DNA of 43,821 bases from Verrucomicrobiota bacterium (lineage in GTDB: Bacteria; Verrucomicrobiota; Verrucomicrobiia; Limisphaerales; JACQFS01): positions 1-43,821 of the forward strand of contig JACQFS010000104.1 of NCBI GenBank assembly GCA_016199935.1. Reading direction: 5' to 3'. Below the pieces are notes generated by a model. The model saw only the letters and a list, made by a program, of their open reading frames with translations. It did no database searches and had not been told where the DNA came from. The translations under genes were made by a program, and so were the position numbers. Of the stretch, positions 31,313-40,276 are shown piece after piece (the first letter of the stretch is position 1; each line of letters opens with the position of its first letter).

Positions 31313-31957
31313 ATGGCCGGCTTGTTCATCACTTTTGAAGGCACCGAGGGCGGGGGGAAATCCACCCAGATCCAACTGCTCGCCGAGCGGCTGCGGACTT
31401 CCGATCGCGTCGTGCGCGCGTTGCGCGAGCCGGGCGGCACGCCCGTGGGCGAGGAAATCCGCCACCTCCTCAAGCACAGCGACGCGAACCACGCGATGAC
31501 GCCCGAGGCCGAGTTGCTGCTCATGAACGCCAGCCGCGCGCAGCTCGTGCGCGAAGTCATCCGCCCCGCGCTCGCCGTCGGCGAGATCGTCCTGTGCGAC
31601 CGCTTCTACGATTCCACGACCGCGTATCAGGGCCACGGCCGCGGGCTGGACCTTGCGCTCGTAAAGTCGGTGATTGATTTCGCCGTCGGCGGCACGCGTC
31701 CGGACCTCACACTGCTCCTGATGATTTCCCCCGAGCAAAGCGAAACGCGCCGCGCCGCCCGCGCCGGCGCCGCGCCCGTCGCGCGCGACCGCTTCGAGGA
31801 GGCGGACCGTGCGTTCTTCGAGCGCGTCGAGCGCGGCTACCGCGCCCTCGCCGCCGCCGAACCGGCACGGGTGAAGATCGTGGACGCGGCGAAGCCGGTG
31901 CCGACCGTCGCCGACGCGATCTGGTGCGAAGTGGAGCGGATTCTGGGGCGGGCCTGA
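31313..31957 (+). CDS. tmk: Thymidylate kinase
   Basis: This 214-residue cytosolic enzyme phosphorylates dTMP to dTDP. The P-loop EGTEGGGKST is at residues 9-18. The substrate-site segments REPGGTPVGEEIR and DRFYDSTTAYQGHGR follow, with the lid region near SETRRAARAGAAPVARDR. Length is normal. The ATG at 31313 gives the usual M-A-G-L-F-I-T-F-E-G start. It lies downstream of repeat H6 and 71 bases upstream of rpsT, which has its own promoter. Confidence 0.96.
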   Translation: MAGLFITFEGTEGGGKSTQIQLLAERLRTSDRVVRALREPGGTPVGEEIRHLLKHSDANHAMTPEAELLLMNASRAQLVREVIRPALAVGEIVLCDRFYDSTTAYQGHGRGLDLALVKSVIDFAVGGTRPDLTLLLMISPEQSETRRAARAGAAPVARDRFEEADRAFFERVERGYRALAAAEPARVKIVDAAKPVPTVADAIWCEVERILGRA

Positions 31958-31973
31958 AAGGTTTTCCCCGCCG

Positions 31974-32001
31974 TTGACAAGGAGAGTTGATTCGCTAGGC
32001 T
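31974..32001 (+). promoter_or_regulatory. Sigma-70-type promoter of rpsT
   Basis: TTGACA (31974-31979, perfect -35) is followed by a 16-base spacer and TAGGCT (31996-32001). This is 27 bases before the rpsT ATG. It is a good housekeeping promoter by sequence; the weaker -10 is common in ribosomal genes. Confidence 0.65.
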
Positions 32002-32028
32002 CGCGCCCCTGATTTAAAGAAAGACACC

Positions 32029-32301
32029 ATGCCGAACACAAAATCCGCCGAACGTCGCGTGCGCAGCAATGAGCGCAAGCGCCTCCACAACCGCAGCATC
32101 AACTCCAAGGTCAAGTCGGCCGAGAAGAAATACGTCGCGCTGCTCAACACCAACAAGCACGAGGACGCCGCCAAGATGTTGGGTGACGTCGCCTCCGCCT
32201 ACGACAAGGCCGTGAAGTCCGGCGTCATCAAGCGCGGCACCGCCGATCGCAAGAAGTCGCGCCTGACCCTGCGCCTGAATCGCGCGGCGGCGGCGAAGTA
32301 A
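32029..32301 (+). CDS. rpsT: 30S ribosomal protein S20
   Basis: This 90-residue basic, helical protein binds 16S rRNA early in 30S assembly. The N-terminus MPNTKSAERRVRSNERKRLH and the internal SKVKSAEKKYVALLNTNKHE, with the C-terminal KRGTADRKKSRLTLRLNRAA, are characteristic of S20. It has its own promoter (31974-32001) and a strong terminator (32339-32373), so it is a single-gene unit. Confidence 0.96.
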   Translation: MPNTKSAERRVRSNERKRLHNRSINSKVKSAEKKYVALLNTNKHEDAAKMLGDVASAYDKAVKSGVIKRGTADRKKSRLTLRLNRAAAAK

Positions 32302-32338
32302 TTCCGCGCGGCTGCGTGCCGCGTGATTCGAAGTTTCC

Positions 32339-32373
32339 GACGGGACGGCTGAATGCCGTCCCGTTTTCTTTTT
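32339..32373 (+). terminator. Rho-independent terminator of rpsT
   Basis: The stem ACGGGACGGC (32340-32349) with GCCGTCCCGT (32355-32364) has a 5-base loop and is followed by TTTCTTTTT. This is a textbook intrinsic terminator 38 bases after the rpsT stop. Confidence 0.92.
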
Positions 32374-32399
32374 GCGGAGTGCCAGGCCGGCCGCGCGCT

Positions 32400-33032
32400 T
32401 TAGGGCAGCAGCTTCACCATGAGGTTCTTGAAATGGACCTCGCTGCCCGGGTCGTGGCCTTGCAACGCGAAGGTTCCGCTGCCGATCAGCCGGCCCACAT
32501 ACATTCCCTCACGTTTCGGATTTTCCTCCTCGGTGTAATCCACGATCACCTTGCCGTTCACGCTCGTGATGACGTGCTTGCCCTCGACCTTGATGTGGAG
32601 TTGGAACCACTCGTCGTCCTTCGCCGGCACCTGCGGGTTGTCGCGCACGGCGTAGAGTCCGGCGGTGCGGCTGGGATCTCCGTGGCTGTTGTTCACCTGC
32701 ACCTCATAACCCTTCGCGGGCCAGCCCGGCCCCTGAAGTTCGGTGTGGAAATACACGCCGGAGTTCGCGCCGGGCTTCGTGAGCACGTCGCACTTGAACT
32801 CGAAATTCTTGAAGTCGCGCTTGCGCACCGGCCCGTCGTAGAACAGGTGCGAGCGCACGCCGCGCACGACGATCTCGCCGTTCTGCACGCTGAACGTGGA
32901 TGGATTCTCGTTGGCCTTCCAGCCGTCGAGCGACTGGCCGTCGAAGAGGGAAATCCATTCGTCCTTGCCGCCGCCGGGCGAACAGGCGGTGAGGGCGAGG
33001 GCGAGCGAGGCGAAGCAGAAAAGTTTTTTCAT
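32400..33032 (-). CDS. DUF1080 (3-keto-disaccharide hydrolase-like) lipoprotein
   Basis: This 210-residue lipoprotein has lipobox L-T-A-C (Cys17). The DUF1080/PF06439 fold covers nearly the whole mature part: WISLFDGQSLDGWKANENPS, then NGEIVVRGVRSHLFY, GVYFHTELQGPGWPAKGYEV, QVNNSHGDPSRTAGLY and the closing strand GTFALQGHDPGSEVHFKNLM. The family is concanavalin-like and acts on or binds carbohydrates; some members hydrolyse 3-keto-glycosides. The end is convergent with rpsT. H7 lies between it and the next minus-strand gene. Confidence 0.9.
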   Translation of the reverse strand: MKKLFCFASLALALTACSPGGGKDEWISLFDGQSLDGWKANENPSTFSVQNGEIVVRGVRSHLFYDGPVRKRDFKNFEFKCDVLTKPGANSGVYFHTELQGPGWPAKGYEVQVNNSHGDPSRTAGLYAVRDNPQVPAKDDEWFQLHIKVEGKHVITSVNGKVIVDYTEEENPKREGMYVGRLIGSGTFALQGHDPGSEVHFKNLMVKLLP

Positions 33033-33078
33033 AGGCGATCTGGCCGTGAGCGTAGCGCGGCGGGCCGGCGGGCAGAAG

Positions 33079-33168
33079 GGGAAAGTATTCAGTATTCAGT
33101 GTTCAGTGTTCAGTCCCGTTTCGGCCGCGCGTTGGTTTCTGAACACTGAACACTGAATACTTTTCCCC
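33079..33168. repeat. Long inverted repeat H7 (TATTCAGTGTTCAG type)
   Basis: The left arm 33079-33113 is made of repeated AGTATTCAG/AGTGTTCAG units. The right arm 33139-33168 is the reverse complement (CTGAACACTGAACACTGAAT then ACTTTTCCCC), with a loop of about 25 bases. It lies between the metallophosphoesterase stop (33175) and the DUF1080 start (33032). Confidence 0.88.
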
Positions 33169-33174
33169 TCCTCC

Positions 33175-34200
33175 TCACTCCGCCACCCGCGGCGCGGGCG
33201 GCACCGGCAGCTCGAAGCTCGCGCCTTTCACGTCACTGACCTGATCGAGCGTGGGCGAGTAGTCACTCACGCGGACGGTTTTCATGTCCGCGGAAAACTG
33301 CAGCAGGCGCAGGTAGCCGTTTCCTCCGTTGGGCTGATTCTGGTAATCCACGAGGATCTGGTGGACTGGGTTGCCGTGCTTGCCCGTGTCGGTGCGGCGG
33401 CCGGTGATGCAGACGTGGCCGCTGATGACGAACGCGAAGTTCGCGTGCTGCGAGATGACCTTCTGCCACACGTCCTCGCCGTCGTTGAAGCCCGCCGGGT
33501 CGTCCGCGAGCACGGACTTGCCGAGGCCCTTGTTGCCTTCCTTGCCCTTCACCACCACCTTCACACGCTTGTCGTAGCGGGTGTTGTCGGGCCGCAGGTA
33601 GGCGTGGGTGATGAGAATGGCCGAGCGGTCGGGGAATTTCGCGGCCACGTCATTCGCCCAGCGGAGCACATCGTTGCGCGGTCCGTATTCGATTGCGATC
33701 ACAAGCCACTTGCGCCCGCCGGCCTCGAAGAGGTGATAGCTGTTGTCCGAGCGATCCGGCTCCTTGTCGTAAAAGGCGCCGAAGGTCGGGAGCTTCTTGA
33801 AACTGGCCGGCGGAAACGCCGCGCTCAAACCGGAGACGCGGCCTTTCGCAAGGTCGTGGTTGCCCGGCAGCAACGCGCACGGCACCACGCCCGCCATCCG
33901 CGCGTGGGCCTTTGCGGCGACCTCCCATTCCGCCGCGGTGTTTTTGTCCGTGATGTCGCCGACGTGCAGCACGTAGGGGATGCCGTAGCGCTTCACGTTC
34001 TCGGCGATCCACTTCGTCTGCGCGTCGTAAATCTCCGGATACTTCAGCGCGTAAAACTGCGTGTCCGGTAGCACCGCGAGCGTGAAGCCGCCTTTGATCG
34101 GCTCGGGTGGCGCGGCGTGCAGCAATGTGGCGGCGACGCTGGAGTAAATCGCGAGTGCGAGCGTGGTGAACAGAAGGCGGCGGGTGATGTGGGTGTTCAT
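33175..34200 (-). CDS. Exported calcineurin-type metallophosphoesterase
   Basis: This 341-residue protein starts at ATG 34200 (MNTHITRRLLFTTLALAIYS) with a signal peptide ending near LLHAAPPEP. The metal-binding motifs are LPDTQFYALK (D-x-Q/H variant), HVGDITD, LPGNHD, ITHAYL and SGHVC, in the normal order of the calcineurin-like superfamily. Substrate is unknown; exported relatives act on nucleotides or phosphodiesters. The upstream extension to 34281 is in repeat H8. No operon partner is apparent. Confidence 0.9.
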   Translation of the reverse strand: MNTHITRRLLFTTLALAIYSSVAATLLHAAPPEPIKGGFTLAVLPDTQFYALKYPEIYDAQTKWIAENVKRYGIPYVLHVGDITDKNTAAEWEVAAKAHARMAGVVPCALLPGNHDLAKGRVSGLSAAFPPASFKKLPTFGAFYDKEPDRSDNSYHLFEAGGRKWLVIAIEYGPRNDVLRWANDVAAKFPDRSAILITHAYLRPDNTRYDKRVKVVVKGKEGNKGLGKSVLADDPAGFNDGEDVWQKVISQHANFAFVISGHVCITGRRTDTGKHGNPVHQILVDYQNQPNGGNGYLRLLQFSADMKTVRVSDYSPTLDQVSDVKGASFELPVPPAPRVAE

Positions 34201-34260
34201 GACTTGAAAGTGGGGTGAGGGTAGCAATCCCGACGCGCGGCGCAACGCCGCATTCAGCAG

Positions 34261-34351
34261 CGGGTAGGGACGCGCACCCAACCCCGAGATGCTCGCTCTG
34301 CTCGCCTCGCTTCGCTCGAAAGTGGGACGCGGTGAAACGCGTCCCTACCCG
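34261..34351. repeat. Inverted repeat H8 (CGGGTAGGGACGCG type)
   Basis: The arms are 34261-34274 (CGGGTAGGGACGCG) and 34338-34351 (CGCGTCCCTACCCG), a perfect 14-bp match with a 63-base loop containing shorter repeats (GTGGGACGCGGTG). It lies between the PPC-domain gene stop (34359) and the metallophosphoesterase start (34200). Confidence 0.85.
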
Positions 34352-34358
34352 CGCGCGG

Positions 34359-36095
34359 TCACTCGACCTCCGCGCCCTTCTTTTTCTTCGGCGCGGATTT
34401 CGGTGCCTCGGCGGTCACGCCTTTGGGCACGACGGTGAGCCAGAGCTGATCCGTCTCCGTGATGATCCGCGGTGCGCGCGGCACTTCGCCGGCGCGCAGG
34501 CTGAAAAGTGCGGCACGTTCCCGCGGCCAGCTCGTGTCGGCTGACTTGGCCACCACGCGGAACGGCTGGTTCGCGGGTGCGGCGTCCGCGGCGGCGACGA
34601 GCGCGATTTTTATTTCGCCGCCCTTGGCCGGCAGCTCCGTCGGCGTCGCGGTCACGCCCGCGGGCAAGCCTTCCACCGCAAACGTGAGCCGGTTCGTGTG
34701 GCCGTTGGCGCGCGTGAGCGTGACCTTGAGTTCGTTGGTTTTGCCCGGCTCGAGCCGCACCGTGTGCTCGGTGGTCGTGAGCGCGAAGTCCGGCTGCGGC
34801 GGGCCGAGGTAAAGGCGATAGACAAAATTCTCGCCGCCGTTTCCAAACAGGTCGCTCACGCTGACGGTGAAATCGCCGTCGCGCGGCGCGCGCCACGCGA
34901 GCCTCGCATCGGAGTTCGCCTCGGCGTCGTCGGCCTTGGCGAGTGGCTCGCCGCCGGAGTTGAAAATCTTCACCGAGGTTGCGAGCGGAAAGCCAAACGC
35001 AGCGGACAGCACCCGGAACTCGAAGCCGTCGCCCTTCTTCGCGGCGAACGTGAAGCAATCCTCGTCGCCCGGCCGCGCGATCACGCCGTTCACGATGGCC
35101 GGCCAAGTGACGCGTTGGGCATTCGTCGCCGAGTCGTTCGGTTCGGCTTCGATCACCTCGGGCCAGTCGTCCAGCGGCAGCGGGGCGCGTGAGACTCCGC
35201 CGTTGAGCACGAGGTTGGTCGCGTCGGAATTTTTTCCCGCGGCGAACTTCACGCGCTCGCCCGCGCCCGCCGGAATGTTCCAGCCGATTTTTTTCAGCGA
35301 AACTTTTTCGCCGCGCTTCGCCCCGGAGGGAAAAAGTCCCGCCGCGAACTCGCCGTCCGTGAGGCTCAGCCGGTAGATGCTCGCCGCGCTACCGGCGAAT
35401 CGCACCTCGGCCTGCGGCGGGTGGATGAAGCCGGAAATCTGAAATGTGTAGGTGCCGGACTTCGCGACGCGCCACGCGAGGAACGGATCGAGCCCCTGCG
35501 GGCCGTCGTGGTTGAAGGCCATGCGCACGCCATTGCTGTCGTAGAGGTGCAGCACCGCGTCCAGCGGCGAGCCGAGCGAGTAGGCATCCACGCGGGCGAC
35601 GAGCCAGCGGCCGGCCTCGGTCTTCACGTTGAACGAATCCACGTCGCCGCGCTCGTCGAGCCGGCCGTTGAAGACGACGGGCAGCGGGCCCGCGTCCTGC
35701 GCCTGCCTCGCGGTGTCGTTCGGCTCCTGCTCCATCAGCTCACGGTGGCTCGTGACGACGAACCACCGCGGCGCGGAGGCTCCGCTCTCGTTGAACACGC
35801 GGACGAAATGCGGCCCGGTCGGCGCGTCCTTCGCGATGCGGATCGTGACGGAGCCATTTTTCGCGTCCGTCTTGAATTCGAGGCCGGGCGCGTCGGCCCA
35901 GAAGCTCACCGGCCACGGCTCGAATTTTCCGCCGAGTGTCACGCCGACTTCCGTGCCCTGCCCGCCGCCGGCGGGGAAAAGGTAATCGAGCGTCGGGGCC
36001 GCGGCGTGCGCAGGCAAGGCGACGAGCAGGGTCGCGGAAAAAATCGGGAAGCGTTTCGCGAAGCGGCCCATCGCGCTGCCGAGGCTCCGCCTCAC
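34359..36095 (-). CDS. Exported pre-peptidase C-terminal (PPC) domain protein
   Basis: This 578-residue exported protein has a signal peptide (RFAKRFPIFSATLLVALPAH). An Ig/TIG-like segment (TLDYLFPAGGGQGTEVGVTL) is followed by PPC domains, each with E-P-N-D: MEQEPNDTARQAQDAG (about residues 120-230, DVDSFNVKTEAGRWLVAR) and EAEPNDSATNAQRV (about 320-430, DEDCFTFAAKKGDGFEFRVL). A beta-sandwich tail ends in KSAPKKKKGAEVE. The GTG at 36095 overlaps the stop of the upstream DUF1501 gene (GTGA), so translation is coupled; an ATG at 36071 is an alternative. It is the last gene of cassette 2. Confidence 0.85.
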   Translation of the reverse strand: MRRSLGSAMGRFAKRFPIFSATLLVALPAHAAAPTLDYLFPAGGGQGTEVGVTLGGKFEPWPVSFWADAPGLEFKTDAKNGSVTIRIAKDAPTGPHFVRVFNESGASAPRWFVVTSHRELMEQEPNDTARQAQDAGPLPVVFNGRLDERGDVDSFNVKTEAGRWLVARVDAYSLGSPLDAVLHLYDSNGVRMAFNHDGPQGLDPFLAWRVAKSGTYTFQISGFIHPPQAEVRFAGSAASIYRLSLTDGEFAAGLFPSGAKRGEKVSLKKIGWNIPAGAGERVKFAAGKNSDATNLVLNGGVSRAPLPLDDWPEVIEAEPNDSATNAQRVTWPAIVNGVIARPGDEDCFTFAAKKGDGFEFRVLSAAFGFPLATSVKIFNSGGEPLAKADDAEANSDARLAWRAPRDGDFTVSVSDLFGNGGENFVYRLYLGPPQPDFALTTTEHTVRLEPGKTNELKVTLTRANGHTNRLTFAVEGLPAGVTATPTELPAKGGEIKIALVAAADAAPANQPFRVVAKSADTSWPRERAALFSLRAGEVPRAPRIITETDQLWLTVVPKGVTAEAPKSAPKKKKGAEVE

Positions 36096-37429
36096 GCAAA
36101 GAGTTCCCGGATGGGCGAGCCGCCGTTGACGAGCGGCACCGGGCGGCCGGTATTGGTGTGGAGCACCTGATGCGGATCAATGCCGAGCTTGGTGTAGAGC
36201 GTGCAGGCGAAATCCTCGGGCGAGTGGACGTTCTCCGCGGCGTAGTAACCCTTCGCGTCCGTCGCGCCGAGCACCATGCCGCGCGGCACGCCGGCACCGG
36301 CCGCGAACACCGACATCGCGTGCGGCCAATGGTCGCGGCCCGCGTCCTTGTTCACCTTCGGCGTGCGGCCGAACTCACCGAGTGCGAGGACGAGCGTGCT
36401 ATCCAGCAACCCGCGCGTGTCGAGGTCCGTGATGAGCGCGGAGAGACCTTGATCGAACTTGCCGTTGAACTCGCCCTTGAGCGTCTCAAAAATTTTCGTG
36501 TGATGATCCCACCCGCCGTAGTTGACCGTGACGAACGATACGCCCACCTCCACGAGCCGCCGCGCGAGCAGCAATCGCTGGCCGAGGTCGGTGCGCCCGT
36601 AGGCCTCGCGCGTCTTGTCCGACTCCTTGGAAATATCGAACGCCGCCTGCGCCTTCGGCGAGGTCACGAGGTCAATGCCCTGCTGATAAAAACTGTCGAA
36701 GCCCAGCGCCGGATCTTCCGCGGCCTTCGCCTCGATGCGCGCGAGGCGGTCGAGCGATTTGCGCAACTCCTGCCGGTTGAGCGCGCGGCCATCGCTGATT
36801 TCGGGCGGCAGCACCACATCGCGCACTTTGAAATCCTTGCTCTCCGGACTGCCGCCGATGACGAACGGCGCGTGCTCGCTGCCGAGAAAATTCGAGCCGC
36901 CCGAGCGCGTCACACTCGGCAGCGTCATGTAACCCGGCAGCCCGCTGCGCAGCCCGCGCTTGTAGGAAACCACCGAGCCGAACGACGGATGAAACGTCAC
37001 GAACGCGCCGCAGCCGACCGGCACCGGCGTCGGCGCGCCGGTCATCATGTAATGATTGCCGCCGCCGTGGTTCGGATCCTTGTGGCAGATCGAGCGGATG
37101 GCCGTGAACTTGTCCGCGACCTTCGCGAGTTTCGGCACGCACTCGGAGAAATGCGTGCCCGGCACCGCGGTGGGGATGGACTTGAACTCGCCGCGGATTT
37201 CCTTCGGCGCATCCGGCTTCGGATCGAACAGCTCGTAATGACTTGGCCCGCCGTCGAGCCAGATGAAGATGCAGTTGACCTGCTCGGGGCTGACCTTGCC
37301 GCCCGCCTTCGCCGCCTGCGCGCGCAATCGCAGCACATCGCTCAGGCCAAGACCAAACGCCGCGCCCACGCCGAGCTGGATAAAATCCCGCCGGGCGAGG
37401 CCTGCACAGTTGCGATTGAGGGCGCTCAT
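36092..37429 (-). CDS. DUF1501 family protein (cassette 2)
   Basis: This 445-residue protein carries L-A-R-R-D-F-I-Q-L (about residues 11-19), a twin-arginine-type signal followed by a short hydrophobic run. DUF1501 marks include CIFIWLDGGPSHYELFDPKP, RSICHKDPNHGGGNHYMMTG, WDHHTKIFETLKGEF, ALGEFGRTPKVN and AGRDHWPHAMSVFAAGAG. It overlaps the PPC gene start by 4 bases and lies downstream of the Big2-DUF1549-DUF1553 gene, with H9 in between. It is paralogous to the cassette-1 gene at 4094. Confidence 0.9.
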   Translation of the reverse strand: MSALNRNCAGLARRDFIQLGVGAAFGLGLSDVLRLRAQAAKAGGKVSPEQVNCIFIWLDGGPSHYELFDPKPDAPKEIRGEFKSIPTAVPGTHFSECVPKLAKVADKFTAIRSICHKDPNHGGGNHYMMTGAPTPVPVGCGAFVTFHPSFGSVVSYKRGLRSGLPGYMTLPSVTRSGGSNFLGSEHAPFVIGGSPESKDFKVRDVVLPPEISDGRALNRQELRKSLDRLARIEAKAAEDPALGFDSFYQQGIDLVTSPKAQAAFDISKESDKTREAYGRTDLGQRLLLARRLVEVGVSFVTVNYGGWDHHTKIFETLKGEFNGKFDQGLSALITDLDTRGLLDSTLVLALGEFGRTPKVNKDAGRDHWPHAMSVFAAGAGVPRGMVLGATDAKGYYAAENVHSPEDFACTLYTKLGIDPHQVLHTNTGRPVPLVNGGSPIRELFA

Positions 37430-37490
37430 CAGTGGATGCGTGGACTAAATCACAGACGGGCCGTTGGGGCGAGAATTCGTGTCGGATTGA

Positions 37491-37782
37491 ACCGCTAATC
37501 TGCGCTCATCAACGCTAATCCGGAAGGGGACAGAGCCCAACTGCGCTGCGGGCGTGCTCAACCCGAACCCCGAAGTGGGAAGAGAGAAACCACGGATGGA
37601 CACAGATGAACACGGATGGAACCAGGACAGGGGTTGTCAGATTTTTTCCGCGCGGAAAAAAACAGCGGCCCGCTGCGCCACCTTTCAGCTCCGGAGTCAT
37701 CCGTGTTTATCTGTGTCCATCCGTGGTTCAATTTCGGAGTCTGGGGTCAATTCATTAGCGTCGATTAGCGCAGATTAGCGGT
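37491..37782. repeat. Nested long inverted repeats H9 in the cassette-2 gap
   Basis: The outer arms 37491-37520 (ACCGCTAATCTGCGCTCATC then AACGCTAATC) and 37753-37782 are reverse complements with few mismatches. The inner arms 37586-37620 (GAAACCACGGATGGACACAG then ATGAACACGGATGGA) and 37698-37729 form a second palindrome of different sequence. This fills the 360-base gap between the DUF1501 start and the Big2-DUF1549 stop; nothing else is seen there. Confidence 0.88.
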
Positions 37783-37789
37783 TTGCAAA

Positions 37790-40276
37790 TCAGTGGTTGA
37801 ACACGAACTCCGCCGAGTTCAGCAGCGCCCACATCACGTCCTCTGTCGCGGTCTGGCGCGTGGCGTCCTTTGCGGAGAAGGCTTTGAGCGCGGCGGTGAG
37901 TTCGTCGTCGGCTGGCGTGCGGTTGTAAGCCGAGAGGTAAAGTTCGGTGACAATTTCTTTTTCCGTGAGCGTGCCTCTCGCGAGCCGGCGCGCGCGGCCT
38001 TCGTCGCCGGAAATTTTTCCCTGGAGCCGCTTCGAGTTCATCAGGTGCAACGCCTGCACCACGCTCGTCTTCGTGTCGCGTTCGCACGGGCACTCGGCGC
38101 TGGCGTTGGGCCGGCTGAAGGCATCCATGAACTCCGAGTCGAGCTTGTGGTTCCACGTGTCGAGCGCGCGGGCGTCCTCGTGCAGACCCTGGAAAGTTTC
38201 ACGCGAGCCGGTCACGTCACACACGGCGTCGAGCAACACTTCGGCGGGCAGGCGGCGGCGGTAGGCGCGGGAAAAATATTTCGTGTCGGCCTGATTATGC
38301 TCCGTCGGCAGCGAGCTGAGCTGATACGCGTGCGACGCCATGATCGTCCGCATGAGGTGCCGGAGATCGAATCGGTGCGCGACGAAATCGCGCGCGAGCC
38401 AGTCCAGCAGTGGCTCGTTCCCCGGCGGATTCGAGGCGCGCATGTCGTCCACCGGGTCCACGATGCCGCGGCCGAAAAATTGCGCCCACACGCGGTTGAC
38501 GGCGGCGCGCGCGAAGAACGGATTGTCCGGCCGCGTCATCCAGTCCGCGAGCGCGGCGCGCGGGTCGGTGCGGCCGTCGAGCTTCGGCGCGGGCCCGTCG
38601 GGCGGCTTGGGTTTCATCACCTCGCCGCTCACGGGGTGCTTCACCTCGCCGCCGGGCGCGAACCAGATGAACTCCGCCTCGCCGGAGATCGGTGCGGAAA
38701 TTCCCTGGCCCTTGTGCTTCATCTGCCCGAAGAACGCGGCCAGCTCGAAATATTCCTGCTGTCCCCATTTCTCGTTCGGATGATGATGGCACTTCGCGCA
38801 CTCGAGCCGCGTGCCGAGAAAAATCTGGCTGACGAACGACGTGGCGTCCTCCGGCAGCCGCTTGTCGCGCCACAACGCGACCGGTCCGCTCTTATGCGTG
38901 CTGCCCGAGGCGGTGAGCAACTCGCGCACGAACTGGTCGTAAGGTTTGTTCTCGCGGAAACTCTCGCGCAGCCACTGGTCGAGCAGATACACCGGCTTCA
39001 CGCCCACGCGCGACGGGTTCGGGCGGATGAGGTCGCCCCATTTCACCGTCCAATGATCGGCGTAGGCGGGATGCGCGAGCAGGCGCTCGATGAGTTTCGC
39101 GCGTTTGTCCGGTGACGGGTCGGCAAGAAACGCGCGCGCCTCGTCCGCCGTCGGCAGCGTGCCGATGGTGTCGAGCGACGCGCGCCGGAGAAACTCCGCG
39201 TCCGTGCAGCCGGCCGACACGCCGATGCCGAGCGCCTTGAGCCGCGCGTAAACGAGCCGGTCAATCTCGTTGTTCACCGGGAGCGCGGCGTAGAGTCCAT
39301 CGGGCAGAATTTTTTCCGCCGGCACCGTGATGCGCGCCACGTCCACGAGACCCATGAAGCGCGTGACCACCGCGCCCTCACCGCTGTAGTTGCCGACCGT
39401 AACCAGGCCCGACTCGTTTACGCGCGCGATGTCCTTGTCGTTGGAGGAAAATTCGGCGAGGTCCGTCACGTCGCGCACGCGGCCGTCCGCGTAACGCGCC
39501 TGCACGAGCAGCGGCAGCGCGTCGCCTTTGCGCGCACGGCGCTCGCGCGGGAAAACTTTTATTTCGGCGAGCGCGGTGTCGTTCGTCGCGGCGTAGGGCA
39601 TCCCGCCGCGAATCCACTCGACGAGCGTGCGGTGCGGCTCCGAGCCGGCCTCGAACCGCTGCCCGCCCTCGTGCTCCATCGCGAGCGTGGCTTTTTTCAA
39701 AATCAAACTCTCCTCCGGCAGCGCGGGAAAAACGCGACGGCCACGGTCCGCCTTCACGATGGCCGCGTGGTCGGACTTCGGATCGTAGGCGAAGACGGAA
39801 AGCTTGAAGCCGTTCTGTCCGTCGGGCTTCGCGTGGCAACTGCCGGCGTTGCAGCCCGCCTTGCTGAGCACGGGCAGCACGTCGTTGAGGAAGCTCAGCG
39901 AACGCTCCGCCGGCGCGGCGGAAATGGTGACCGTGGTCGCGGCCATGAGCCGGCCGAGTTTCGCGGTGACGGTCGTGGAGCCGGGCTTGAGTCCGCGCAC
40001 GATGCCTTCGGGCGAAACCTCGACGACCTGCGGCTTGCTCGAAATCCACAGCACGCGCGCCGCGAGGTCTTCCTCGAAGCCATTCGTCGCCGTGCCCGAG
40101 GCGAGGACGCGATGCGTCTCCGATTTTTCGATGAGCGCGATCTGCGCGGGGAAAACTTTGAGCGAAGCAAAACCCGCCGCCGGGTCGCGCGAGCAGGAGG
40201 TGAGCAGCAGCGCGGCGAGCGCCGACAGCGCAAGCGAAATTCCAGCGAGCCAGTTGAGGCGGAGGTGCGGTTTCAT
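37790..40276 (-). CDS. Big2 - cytochrome-like - DUF1549 - DUF1553 lipoprotein (cassette 2)
   Basis: This 828-residue protein starts at ATG 40276 (MKPHLRLNWLAGISLALSAL). A lipobox L-L-T-S-C gives Cys28. A Big2-type Ig domain (residues about 35-120; LWISSKPQVVEVSPEGIVRG) precedes a haem-like C-N-A-G-S-C-H at 142-148. A further Big2-like stretch, DUF1549 (about 345-545; LLAHPAYADHWTVKWGDLIR; C-A-K-C-H near 492) and DUF1553 (ARAAVNRVWAQFFGRGIVDP to the NSAEFVFNH end) follow. The ATGA overlap with the WD40-cytochrome gene couples translation. The frame is open upstream to 41071, but that part lies inside the WD40 gene. Confidence 0.9.
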   Translation of the reverse strand: MKPHLRLNWLAGISLALSALAALLLTSCSRDPAAGFASLKVFPAQIALIEKSETHRVLASGTATNGFEEDLAARVLWISSKPQVVEVSPEGIVRGLKPGSTTVTAKLGRLMAATTVTISAAPAERSLSFLNDVLPVLSKAGCNAGSCHAKPDGQNGFKLSVFAYDPKSDHAAIVKADRGRRVFPALPEESLILKKATLAMEHEGGQRFEAGSEPHRTLVEWIRGGMPYAATNDTALAEIKVFPRERRARKGDALPLLVQARYADGRVRDVTDLAEFSSNDKDIARVNESGLVTVGNYSGEGAVVTRFMGLVDVARITVPAEKILPDGLYAALPVNNEIDRLVYARLKALGIGVSAGCTDAEFLRRASLDTIGTLPTADEARAFLADPSPDKRAKLIERLLAHPAYADHWTVKWGDLIRPNPSRVGVKPVYLLDQWLRESFRENKPYDQFVRELLTASGSTHKSGPVALWRDKRLPEDATSFVSQIFLGTRLECAKCHHHPNEKWGQQEYFELAAFFGQMKHKGQGISAPISGEAEFIWFAPGGEVKHPVSGEVMKPKPPDGPAPKLDGRTDPRAALADWMTRPDNPFFARAAVNRVWAQFFGRGIVDPVDDMRASNPPGNEPLLDWLARDFVAHRFDLRHLMRTIMASHAYQLSSLPTEHNQADTKYFSRAYRRRLPAEVLLDAVCDVTGSRETFQGLHEDARALDTWNHKLDSEFMDAFSRPNASAECPCERDTKTSVVQALHLMNSKRLQGKISGDEGRARRLARGTLTEKEIVTELYLSAYNRTPADDELTAALKAFSAKDATRQTATEDVMWALLNSAEFVFNH

